Shown one piece after another: positions 33,003-40,794 of a stretch of DNA of 64,000 nt. Each line of letters starts with the position of its first letter. The stretch's first letter is position 1. A model generated the notes under the pieces. That model searched no databases. It was not told where the DNA came from and saw only the letters and a program-made list of their open reading frames with translations. Origin of the DNA: Mycobacterium sp. ELW1 (lineage in GTDB: Bacteria; Actinomycetota; Actinomycetes; Mycobacteriales; Mycobacteriaceae); the NCBI RefSeq assembly GCF_008329905.1, contig NZ_CP032155.1, positions 62,001 to 126,000 on the forward strand, read 5' to 3'. Position numbers and translations under genes: made by a program.

Positions 33003-33805
33003 TGTCCCGCGCCCCGGGCCCGTTTCACCAATTCCACTGAGGCCGAGCGCAATTCGTCGGCCGAGGACAGCGGTCCACCGAACCCGACCCGGGTGTAGCC
33101 CGCGCCGCGCGGGGTGTCGACCCGAAGGTCGAGCCCGTAGCGGTCGACACCGGTGCACACCGCGGCCGTGGTGTCCGGGTAGCCGCCCAGTGCGCGTGCC
33201 ATCTCCACCAGCGAGTCGGCGTGATCGGCGTTGAGGTGGGCGATGGCGCCCGCGGCCTGGGGGCGAACGGGGTCGGCTGTGGCCGCCGCGTAGTCCTCGG
33301 CGGTGGCCGAATCCATCCGGCCGTACCCGCCGACCCAGCGCACGCGGTGCACGCGCAGCACCCAGAGCGTGAAATCGGAGTAGTCGACGTAGTACTTCGC
33401 CGCCGCGACGGCGGCCAGATGTGCGTCGCGCGCGGCGCGGGCCTCATCTCCGGTCGGGCGTTCCGCGACGCCGGCCAGCGTGATCCGCCCGCTGGCCAGC
33501 GGGTCGGTCTCGGTGGTGGGCGCGACGATGGCAAGACTGGCGCGCGGGTCGCCGGCGAGGTTGCGGCCGTGCTCGGCCATGTTCGACACGCACAGCACCG
33601 GCTGACCGTCGAGCAGTCCATAGGTGACGAACGAGGCCCACGGATCACCGGCCGCGGTCAGAGAGGCCAGTGTCGCGGTATTGGTCGAGGCCGCGATGCT
33701 GCGAGCTTCCTCCGCCGCCGAGGGCCGGGTCGCGTCGACCACGGCGGTCAGCGGCGGCGGAACCGAAGGGGCGTCGCCCGGGTCGCCATGATCGCGTGAT
33801 GCCAC
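32999..33805 (-). CDS. Pyridoxamine-phosphate-oxidase-like protein with DUF2470 domain (HugZ-type)
   Basis: 268 residues: split-barrel flavin-binding domain at ~25-165 ('TNTATLASLTAAGDPWASFVTYGLLDG') and a C-terminal DUF2470 domain starting at 'AIAHLNADHADSLVEMARALGG'. This two-domain order is that of HugZ and related heme-binding or heme-degrading proteins, though F420 or flavin use is equally possible in mycobacteria. Divergent from the ABC importer operon. Confidence 0.85.
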   Translation of the reverse strand: MASRDHGDPGDAPSVPPPLTAVVDATRPSAAEEARSIAASTNTATLASLTAAGDPWASFVTYGLLDGQPVLCVSNMAEHGRNLAGDPRASLAIVAPTTETDPLASGRITLAGVAERPTGDEARAARDAHLAAVAAAKYYVDYSDFTLWVLRVHRVRWVGGYGRMDSATAEDYAAATADPVRPQAAGAIAHLNADHADSLVEMARALGGYPDTTAAVCTGVDRYGLDLRVDTPRGAGYTRVGFGGPLSSADELRSASVELVKRARGAGH

Positions 33806-33840
33806 GTCGGCACGATACCGCGGAGGTTAGGGTCGAATTG

Positions 33841-33867
33841 TCGTGACGATCTCGTTCACCGTCACGA
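33841..33867. promoter_or_regulatory. Inverted repeat TCGTGACG-N11-CGTCACGA upstream of ABC importer
   Basis: Perfect 8-bp arms at 33841-33848 and 33860-33867 with an 11-base spacer, 59 bp before the substrate-binding protein start and 36 bp before the divergent start. GTGACG-type half-sites suggest a regulator site; a hairpin in the leader is the alternative. Confidence 0.5.
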
Positions 33868-33925
33868 AACACCGCGGATGCCGCGGCGCCACCGCATCGC
33901 TTCGAAGGCATAAGAAGGTTCGGTC

Positions 33926-35041
33926 ATGAGGAACGTACGTCTGATCGCTGTTGTCGCGGCCGCTGTCGTGGTCGCTGGTGTCGCCTGCGCACCACCAGAG
34001 AAGAAGAGCGGCGGCGGCAACGGCGCCGCCGCAGGCCAAGCCACGTCGATGGCCGACTTCGGCGGCATGGACGGGCTGATCGCGGCGGCCAAGAAGGAGG
34101 GCGAGCTCAACGTGATCGCCCTGCCGCCGGACTGGGCCAACTACGGCGCCATCATCAAGGCGTTCGGTGACAAGTACGGCATCAAGGTGAACTCCGCTCA
34201 GCCTGACGCCGCCAGCCAGGACGAGATCAACGCCGCCAATCAGCAGAAGGGCCGCAGCACCGCACCGGACGTCTTCGACCTCGGTCAGTCGGTGGCATTG
34301 GCCAACAAAGCGATGTTCGCGCCGTACAAGGTCGCGACCTTCGACAGCATTCCGACCGACATGAAGGCGGTGGACGGATCGCTGGTCAACGACTATGGCG
34401 GATACATGTCGATCGGCTACGACTCCGCCAAGGTTCCGGACCTGAGCACCGTCAACGATCTGCTGAAGCCGGACTACAAGGGCAAGGTGGCACTCAACGG
34501 TGATCCGACCCAGGCCGGCGCCGCCTTCTCCGGTGTGGCGATGGTGGCCCTGTCCCAGGGTGGTTCAGCCGACAAGGTCGCGCCCGGCGTCGACTTCTTC
34601 GCCAAGCTGAAGCAGGCGGGCAACTTCCTGCCCGTCGACCCGACGCCGGCGACCATCGAGTCCGGCCAGACGCCCATCGTCATCGACTGGGATTACCTGA
34701 ACGCCGCCGAAACCAAGAAGCTGCCCAGCTGGAAGGTGTTCGTGCCACAGGACGCGGTGCTGGGCGGGTACTACTTCCAGGCGATCAACAAAGACGCGCC
34801 GCATCCGGCGGCCGCCCGGTTGTGGCAGGAGTTCCTCTTCAGCGACGAGGGCCAGAACCTGTACCTGGCCGGCGGCGCGCGACCGGTGCGGGCCGACGCG
34901 ATGGTCAAGGCCGGCACCATCGACACCGCCGCCTACGAGAAGCTGCCGCCGATCAGCGGCAAGCCCGTCATCCTGACCCAGGCTCAGACCGACGCCGCGA
35001 CCCGATACCTGGCCGACAACTGGGCCAAAGCGATGGGCTGA
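33926..35041 (+). CDS. ABC transporter substrate-binding lipoprotein
   Basis: 371 residues. Signal peptide with lipobox 'VAGVACAPP' (Cys at ~22), then a family-1/8 periplasmic-binding fold beginning 'GMDGLIAAAKKEGELNVIALPPDWANY'. The Asn/Tyr-rich binding elements and gene neighbours resemble iron, polyamine or 2-aminoethylphosphonate binding proteins; which one cannot be told. ATG 33926 after AAGAAGG. First gene of a four-gene importer operon. Confidence 0.9.
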   Translation: MRNVRLIAVVAAAVVVAGVACAPPEKKSGGGNGAAAGQATSMADFGGMDGLIAAAKKEGELNVIALPPDWANYGAIIKAFGDKYGIKVNSAQPDAASQDEINAANQQKGRSTAPDVFDLGQSVALANKAMFAPYKVATFDSIPTDMKAVDGSLVNDYGGYMSIGYDSAKVPDLSTVNDLLKPDYKGKVALNGDPTQAGAAFSGVAMVALSQGGSADKVAPGVDFFAKLKQAGNFLPVDPTPATIESGQTPIVIDWDYLNAAETKKLPSWKVFVPQDAVLGGYYFQAINKDAPHPAAARLWQEFLFSDEGQNLYLAGGARPVRADAMVKAGTIDTAAYEKLPPISGKPVILTQAQTDAATRYLADNWAKAMG

Positions 35042-35049
35042 CGCGTCGC

Positions 35050-35913
35050 GTGCTCCGCCATCAGTCGCCGGCCCAGCTTCTCCGGCAAGCACTTCCGTTG
35101 GTGCCGTTCGGAGTGTTCGTGACGGTCTTCTTGATCATCCCGACCGCGACGGTGATCGTGTCCGCGTTCTACTTGGACGGGGTGTTCTCACTGCAGCGAA
35201 TCGGATTGCTGTTCTCCGGCACCGCGCTGGCCGCCCTGGGTAAGAGCGTGCTGCTCTCGACGGTCACCGCCGCGATCGGAGCGGTTCTTGGTGCCGTGCT
35301 GGCGTGGCTGGTGGTCACCAGCTCGCCGACGTCACCGATGCGCAGGGTGGTGCTGTCGCTGTGCAGCGTGCTCGCCCAATTCGGCGGCGTGGCATTGGCA
35401 TTCGCCTTCCTGGCGACGATCGGCCTCAACGGCGTGCTGACCGTCTGGGTGTTCGACCGGTTCGGGCTCAACCTGGCCGGTGACGGCTGGCTCTACTCGT
35501 TGCGCGGCCTGATGCTGGTCTACACCTACTTCCAGATCCCGTTGATGGTCATCGTGTTCACCCCGGCGCTGGAGGGGTTGCGAGCGGAGTGGCGTGAGGC
35601 CGCGGTCAGCCTGGGCGCCTCCCGGTGGGCGTACTGGCGGGAGGTGGGTTTCCCGCTGCTGACACCGGCATTCCTCGGGTCCGCGTTGTTGTTGTTCGCC
35701 AACGCTTTTGCCGCCTACGCCACCGCCGCGGCACTGGTCAGCCAGGGCAGCCCGATCCTGCCCCTGCTCATCCGCTCGGCCCTGACGTCGGAGGTCGTGC
35801 TCGGACAGTCCGGGTTCGCCTACGCGCTGGCGCTCGAGATGGTGGTCGTGGTCGCCGTCGTGATGGTCGCCTACAACCTGCTGGTGCGGCGGACGTCGAG
35901 GTGGCTGCAGTGA
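35050..35913 (+). CDS. ABC transporter permease
   Basis: 287 residues, six transmembrane helices, with the EAA loop 'EWREAAVSLGASRWAYWREVGFP' that docks on the ATPase. GTG 35050 lies 8 bp after the binding-protein stop; longer frames upstream only shadow the previous gene. Overlaps the next permease by four bases. Forms the membrane channel together with the second permease. Confidence 0.9.
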   Translation: MLRHQSPAQLLRQALPLVPFGVFVTVFLIIPTATVIVSAFYLDGVFSLQRIGLLFSGTALAALGKSVLLSTVTAAIGAVLGAVLAWLVVTSSPTSPMRRVVLSLCSVLAQFGGVALAFAFLATIGLNGVLTVWVFDRFGLNLAGDGWLYSLRGLMLVYTYFQIPLMVIVFTPALEGLRAEWREAAVSLGASRWAYWREVGFPLLTPAFLGSALLLFANAFAAYATAAALVSQGSPILPLLIRSALTSEVVLGQSGFAYALALEMVVVVAVVMVAYNLLVRRTSRWLQ

Positions 35914-36695
35914 ATCGGGTCGGGCGGGCGGCGCTGCTGACGCTGTTCGGGGTGTTCTTCCTGTTCCCGCTCTATGCGATGGCGGACTTCAGTACCCGCA
36001 ACCTCATTCACGGGGGACGCACGCTTCAGGCGTGGAAGAACCTGATACAGAACGAGATGCTGTATCAGGCGATCATCGTCTCGCTGTTGTTGGCAGCGTT
36101 CACCGTTGTGCTGATGCTGGTGATCCTGGTCCCGACGATGATCTGGGTGCGCCTGCGCGCGCCGTGGGGCAAACGGCTGGTCGAGTTCCTCTGTCTGCTG
36201 CCCTTGACCATCCCCGCGCTGGTGATCGTGGTGGGGCTGCGCAACGTCTACCTGTGGGTGGTCTACTTCCTCGGGGAGTCGGCGTTGACGCTGACGTTCG
36301 TCTACGTGGTCCTCGTACTGCCGTTCGCGTATCGATCCCTCGATGGCGCCCTGTCGTCGATCGACCTGAAAACACTTGCCGAAGCGGCACGTTCCCTCGG
36401 CGCGGGCTGGACCACTACGATCCTGCGAGTCGTGGTGCCCAACATCTGGTCGGGCATCCTGTCGGCCGCCTTCATCTCCATCGCCGTGGTGCTGGGCGAG
36501 TACACCATCGCGTCGTTGAGCGGATACCAGAACCTGCAGGTGGTGATCGTCGCGATCGGCAAGAGCGACGGGCCGACCTCGGTGGCGGCGTCGTTGGCGA
36601 CACTGGTGTTCGGGTTCGTTCTGCTGCTGATCCTCTCGCTGGTGACCCGCCGTCACCGGCACGCCGGCGTCGTCGGCGGGAAAGGAAGCCGATGA
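35910..36695 (+). CDS. ABC transporter permease, second subunit
   Basis: 261 residues, six transmembrane helices, EAA loop 'KTLAEAARSLGAGWTTTILRVV'. GTG start overlaps the first permease stop (GTGA), and the gene's end overlaps the ATPase gene by four bases, so all four genes are translationally coupled. Together with the preceding permease it resembles PotB/PotC or PhnU/PhnV pairs. Confidence 0.9.
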   Translation: MNRVGRAALLTLFGVFFLFPLYAMADFSTRNLIHGGRTLQAWKNLIQNEMLYQAIIVSLLLAAFTVVLMLVILVPTMIWVRLRAPWGKRLVEFLCLLPLTIPALVIVVGLRNVYLWVVYFLGESALTLTFVYVVLVLPFAYRSLDGALSSIDLKTLAEAARSLGAGWTTTILRVVVPNIWSGILSAAFISIAVVLGEYTIASLSGYQNLQVVIVAIGKSDGPTSVAASLATLVFGFVLLLILSLVTRRHRHAGVVGGKGSR

Positions 36696-37741
36696 CCGGA
36701 AACGGTGTGGCCGTCGATTTCAGGGATGTGACAAGGGTTTACAACGGGACCGTCCACGCGCTCGACGGACTGACACTGCACCTGGAGCCCGGTGAGATGG
36801 TCGCCCTGCTCGGTCCGTCGGGCTGCGGCAAGACCACCGCGCTGCGGATCCTGGCCGGGCTCGACGAGCCGACCGCGGGCCAGGTCGCCGTCGATGGCGC
36901 CGACATCACCGGTGTGCCACCCAACAAGCGGGACATGGGGATGGTGTTTCAGGCTTACAGCCTCTTCCCGCATCTGACCGTTCTCGACAACGTCGCGTTC
37001 GGGCTCAAGCTGCGCGGCAAGTCCAAAGCCGACCGCACCGCCAAGGCCGCCGACATGCTCGATCTGGTGGGGCTGTCCGAACACAAGCAGAAGTACGCCA
37101 GCCAGCTTTCCGGCGGCCAGCAGCAGCGGGTGGCACTGGCGCGTGCCCTGGCCATCCAGCCGCGGGTGTTGCTGCTGGACGAGCCGCTGTCGGCCCTCGA
37201 TGCGAAGGTGCGGGCGCAGCTGCGCGACGAAATCCGGCGGGTACAACTCGAAGTCGGCACGACGACGCTGTTCGTCACCCACGACCAGGAGGAAGCTCTG
37301 GCCGTCGCCGACCGCGTCGGCGTCATGAATCAGGGCCGGCTGGAACAGATCGCCGCGCCCGCCGATGTCTACGCCCATCCCGCCACCCCGTTCGTCGCCG
37401 AGTTCGTGGGCCTGAACAACAGGCTCGACGTCCAGGTGACCGACGGGCGGGTCCACCTGCTGGGGACCACACTGCCTGCGGCAACCGGCTCGGTGGCGGC
37501 GGGCGCCGGCGTCGCGCTGGTGCGACCGGAGTCGGTGCGGATCGACGCCGCCCCCGACGGTCCGGCCACCGTCGCCTCGGTGTCGTTCCTGGGCCCGATC
37601 TCGTTGATCCACTGCACCTTTGACGACGGCACCCGGCTGGTCGCCCAGAGCTCGAGTGCCCATGCCGCCGGGCTGACCCTGGGTGATCGCGTCGCTGCCC
37701 GCGTTGAGCAGCCCGAGGTGTTGGTGGTGCCTGCAGGCTAG
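36692..37741 (+). CDS. ABC transporter ATP-binding protein (PotA/FbpC type)
   Basis: 349 residues. Walker A GPSGCGKTT, Q-loop 'MVFQAYSLFPH', signature LSGGQQQRVALARAL, Walker B 'LLLDEPLSALDA', H-loop 'FVTHDQEEA'. After residue ~235 a TOBE domain follows ('GLNNRLDVQVTDGRVHLLG'), typical of the spermidine/iron/phosphonate importer class. ATG 36692 preceded by GGAAGCC. Last gene of the operon. Confidence 0.93.
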   Translation: MTGNGVAVDFRDVTRVYNGTVHALDGLTLHLEPGEMVALLGPSGCGKTTALRILAGLDEPTAGQVAVDGADITGVPPNKRDMGMVFQAYSLFPHLTVLDNVAFGLKLRGKSKADRTAKAADMLDLVGLSEHKQKYASQLSGGQQQRVALARALAIQPRVLLLDEPLSALDAKVRAQLRDEIRRVQLEVGTTTLFVTHDQEEALAVADRVGVMNQGRLEQIAAPADVYAHPATPFVAEFVGLNNRLDVQVTDGRVHLLGTTLPAATGSVAAGAGVALVRPESVRIDAAPDGPATVASVSFLGPISLIHCTFDDGTRLVAQSSSAHAAGLTLGDRVAARVEQPEVLVVPAG

Positions 37742-37838
37742 TCCGCGCATCGAGTCAGACGTCGGAGCGACATCGAGGGCCGTATCTGCGCTCCCAGTTC
37801 TGACTCGTTGTGCATCGCGCGGCGGTACGTTGTCGGGC

Positions 37839-38324
37839 ATGGTTCAGGATGAGGGAACGCCGAATTTCACCGCGCAGGAACGTGACCGGATCGAAGAAGA
37901 GCTGGCAGATCTGCGTCGCCGCCGAGATCAGATGCGGGCCGAACTGCAGGGCGACGCCGACACCGTAGGCGACCGTGGCGACGCCGCTGACGCGCTGCAA
38001 CGGTCGGAGGATCTGGCCGGCGTCGACGAGCAGATCAACCGCTTGACCTGGCTGCTCGCCGGGGGAAATGCGGACGCCCCGGGGCAACTGCCCAACGGCA
38101 CCGAGGTGACCGTGCGTTTCCCTGGTGACGAGCCGGTGCGCATGCGGATCATCCACTTCCTGGAAGAGACGCCGGCCGGCGAAGAGGACACCACGCTGAC
38201 CTCAGACAGTCCGCTCGGTCTAGCGTTGTTCGGGCGCCGTGCTGGTGAGACCGTCACTTACTCGACGCCACGGGGCGAGCTGCAGGTGGAGCTGCTGGCC
38301 ATCGACATTCCGAACGAGCGATAG
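37839..38324 (+). CDS. GreA/GreB-family transcription factor, Rv3788-like
   Basis: 161 residues: N-terminal antiparallel coiled coil (residues ~8-75, 'ERDRIEEELADLRRRRDQMR') and C-terminal FKBP-like domain ('SPLGLALFGRRAGETVTYSTP'). Both domains fit Gre factors that reach into the RNA polymerase secondary channel, but overall likeness is to the divergent mycobacterial Rv3788 type, which does not act as a normal transcript-cleavage factor. The hairpin tip shows 'GDRGDAAD', so acidic residues are present. ATG 37839. Confidence 0.85.
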   Translation: MVQDEGTPNFTAQERDRIEEELADLRRRRDQMRAELQGDADTVGDRGDAADALQRSEDLAGVDEQINRLTWLLAGGNADAPGQLPNGTEVTVRFPGDEPVRMRIIHFLEETPAGEEDTTLTSDSPLGLALFGRRAGETVTYSTPRGELQVELLAIDIPNER

Positions 38325-38331
38325 AGGTGTG

Positions 38332-39404
38332 ATGCGGGCGATACGGGTGACCGAGCTGGCCGGTCCGGAATCGGTGCAGCTGGTCGATATCGACGAGCCG
38401 ACCGACGAGGGCGCGATCCTGGTCGACGTCCATGCCGCCGGGGTGGCCTTCCCGGACGCGTTGCTCACCCGCGGGCTCTATCAGTACAAGCCGGAGTTGC
38501 CCTTCACCCTGGGGGCTGAGGTCGCGGGCGTCGTGCGGTCCGCTCCCGCGGACGCCCCGGTGAAAGCCGGTGACCGGGTGGTCGGTCTGACGATGATCAC
38601 CGGCGCGATGGCCGAGACCGTGGTGCTCACACCGGACCGGGTGTTCCCGCTGCCGGACAACGTCAGCTTCGAAGCCGGCGCCGGCCTGTTGTTCAACGAC
38701 CTGACCGTGTATTTCGCTCTGACCGTGCGCGGCAGGCTGGCCGAGGGCGAGTCGGTGCTCGTCCACGGCGCGGCCGGCGGCATCGGGACCTCCACGCTGC
38801 GACTCGCGCCCGCGCTGGGCGCCAGCCGGGTGATCGCGGTGGTCAGCACCGAGGACAAGGCGGACGTGGCCAGGGCGGCGGGTGCCACCGACGTCGTGCT
38901 GGCCGACGGGTTCAAGGACGCGGTCGCCGAGCTGACCGGCGGCAAGGGTGTCGACATCGTCATGGATCCGGTGGGCGGCGACCGGTTCACCGACTCGCTG
39001 CGCTCGCTGGCGCCGGCCGGGCGGCTGCTGGTGGTCGGATTCACCGGAGGTGAGATTCCCACCGTCAAGGTAAATCGGCTGCTGCTCAACAACATCGATG
39101 TCGTCGGGGTCGGCTGGGGTGCCTGGACCATTTTTTTTTTTTTTTTTTTTTTTTCTTCTTTTCTTTTTCTTTTTTTTTCTTGTTTTTTTTTTTCTTTCTT
39201 GTTTTTTTTTTTGTGGGTGCCTGGACCATGACGCATCCCGGGGCGTTGACCGAGCAGTGGGACGGGCTGGCCGAGTTGCTGATCTCCGGTGCGCTGGCCG
39301 CGCCTCAGCCCGAGATTTATCCGCTGGAGCAGGCCGCCGCGGCGGTCGCCTCGCTGGAGAATCGCACCGCCAAAGGCAAGGTCGTGGTCCGCGTCAGGGA
39401 CTGA
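38332..39404 (+). CDS. NADPH:quinone oxidoreductase (MDR family), interrupted by a 98-bp poly-T insertion
   Basis: Zinc-free medium-chain reductase: 'ELPFTLGAEVAGVV' and Rossmann loop 'VHGAAGGIGTSTLRL'. The frame runs normally from ATG 38332 to about 39131, then enters a T-rich block and ends; the proper C-terminus resumes in another frame after 39215 ('GALTEQWDGLAELLI', '...KGKVVVRVRD'). Deleting 98 bp (one copy of the 15-bp flanking repeat plus the tract) joins 'GWGAWT' to 'MTHPGAL' and yields 975 bp, a standard 324-residue enzyme. RBS GAGGTGTG. Whether the gene is truly broken in the cell depends on the tract being real. Confidence 0.85.
39117..39229 (+). repeat. 15-bp direct duplication flanking an 83-bp T-rich tract
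   Basis: GGGTGCCTGGACCAT occurs at 39117-39131 and again at 39215-39229. Between them are 83 bases almost all T with a few C and G and no A, unlike anything else in this GC-rich window. Period 98 bp, breaking the frame of the oxidoreductase. Confidence 0.95.
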
Positions 39405-39473
39405 CCTGGGCGACGGTTCGGTTCACGCGCCGGCGGGTAGTGGAACCTAGATGTGCCCGTGCGAGGAGAAGCG

Positions 39474-40760
39474 ATGAGCTCACCGGTGACCCTGCCCTGG
39501 ACCGAGTGGCTGCCGACCCAACGGTGGTACGCCGGTCGCACCCGAACCTTGGTGTCCGCTGAGACCGCCGTCGTGGTGCCGTTGCGGCCACAGCTCGACC
39601 TCATGCTGGTCGACGTCACCTACACCACCGGAGCTGTCGAGCGGTATCAGGTTGTGGTGCAATGGGATTCGACTCCGCCCGCGAACGTCGGCGCCATCAT
39701 CACCGACGGCGCGTTCGACGGCCTGCATGACCCGTCGTCGGCGCGGTTCCTGCTGTCGCTGATGGACTCGGGCACCACGATCGGCGACGTCACTTTCACC
39801 AAGGAGCCCGGCGTCGCCCTGCCGCTCGAGGTCACCCCGCGGGTGTCGACGGCCGAGCAGAGCAACACCAGCGTGGTGTTCGCCGACCAGGCGATCTTCA
39901 AGCTGTTCCGCCGGGTCGCCGCCGGGATCAACCCCGATATCGAACTGAACCGGGTGTTGGGCCGGGCCAAGAACCGGCACGTGGCCCGGCTGCTGGGCTC
40001 GGTCGACACCACCATGGACGGCCAGCCCTGCCCACTGGGGATGGTGACGGCTTTCGCCGCGAATTCGACCGAGGGCTGGGAGATGGCCACCGCGAGTACC
40101 CGCGCGTTGACGGCCGACGGCGCCGGCGACGGCTTTTCGGGGGAGGCCTACCAATTGGGCATGGCGGTGGCGTCGGTGCACGCCACGCTCGCTCAGGAGT
40201 TGGGGACGTCGACCGATCAGCTGCCCGTCGACGTGATGCGCCAGCGGTTGGCCGCCGCCGCGGCGGCCGTGCCGGAGCTCGCCGAGCATCGGGCCGCGAT
40301 CGAGGAGCGCTACGCCAAGGTCGCCGAGGAGCCGGTGGTCGTTCAGCGCGTGCACGGCGACCTGCACCTGGGCCAGGTGCTGCGCACCGCCGACGGCTGG
40401 CTCTTGATCGACTTCGAGGGCGAGCCGGGCCAGCCGGTCGCGGAGCGGCGCAGGCCCGATTCGGCGATGCGCGACGTCGCGGGAATGTTGCGGTCGTTCG
40501 AGTACGCGGCGTATCAGCAGCTGGTGGATCGAACCCCGGACCCGGAACTGGCGGCCCGGGTGAAGGACTGGGTGGACCGCAACTGTGCGTCGTTCTGCGA
40601 CGGGTACGCCGCCGAAGCCGGCACCGACCCGCGCGATCATGCTGCGGTGCTGGCCGCCTACGAGTTGGACAAGGCGGTCTACGAGGCCGGTTACGAGGCC
40701 CGATACCGGCCCAACTGGCTGAACATCCCGATGCGTTCGATCGCCCGCCTGGTCGGCTGA
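39474..40760 (+). CDS. mak: Maltokinase
   Basis: 428 residues. '[18 protein letters not shown]' at the N-terminus is the cap domain of Mak, and the kinase-like core shows '[13 protein letters not shown]' (catalytic loop) and '[11 protein letters not shown]' (metal-binding DFE). The enzyme phosphorylates maltose to maltose-1-phosphate, feeding GlgE for alpha-glucan synthesis. ATG 39474 follows GAGGAGAAG. In most mycobacteria it sits directly behind or is fused to treS; here the upstream neighbour is the oxidoreductase, so this is either a relocated mak or a paralogue. Confidence 0.9.
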   Translation: MSSPVTLPWTEWLPTQRWYAGRTRTLVSAETAVVVPLRPQLDLMLVDVTYTTGAVERYQVVVQWDSTPPANVGAIITDGAFDGLHDPSSARFLLSLMDSGTTIGDVTFTKEPGVALPLEVTPRVSTAEQSNTSVVFADQAIFKLFRRVAAGINPDIELNRVLGRAKNRHVARLLGSVDTTMDGQPCPLGMVTAFAANSTEGWEMATASTRALTADGAGDGFSGEAYQLGMAVASVHATLAQELGTSTDQLPVDVMRQRLAAAAAAVPELAEHRAAIEERYAKVAEEPVVVQRVHGDLHLGQVLRTADGWLLIDFEGEPGQPVAERRRPDSAMRDVAGMLRSFEYAAYQQLVDRTPDPELAARVKDWVDRNCASFCDGYAAEAGTDPRDHAAVLAAYELDKAVYEAGYEARYRPNWLNIPMRSIARLVG

Positions 40761-40794
40761 GCAGACCTCACGCGCGGCGCGGATCCTCGGTAAC

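Noticed and set aside
39098..39236. Phe/Leu-rich 'membrane protein' read from the poly-T tract
   Set aside because: It is only the translation of the T-rich block within the oxidoreductase gene.
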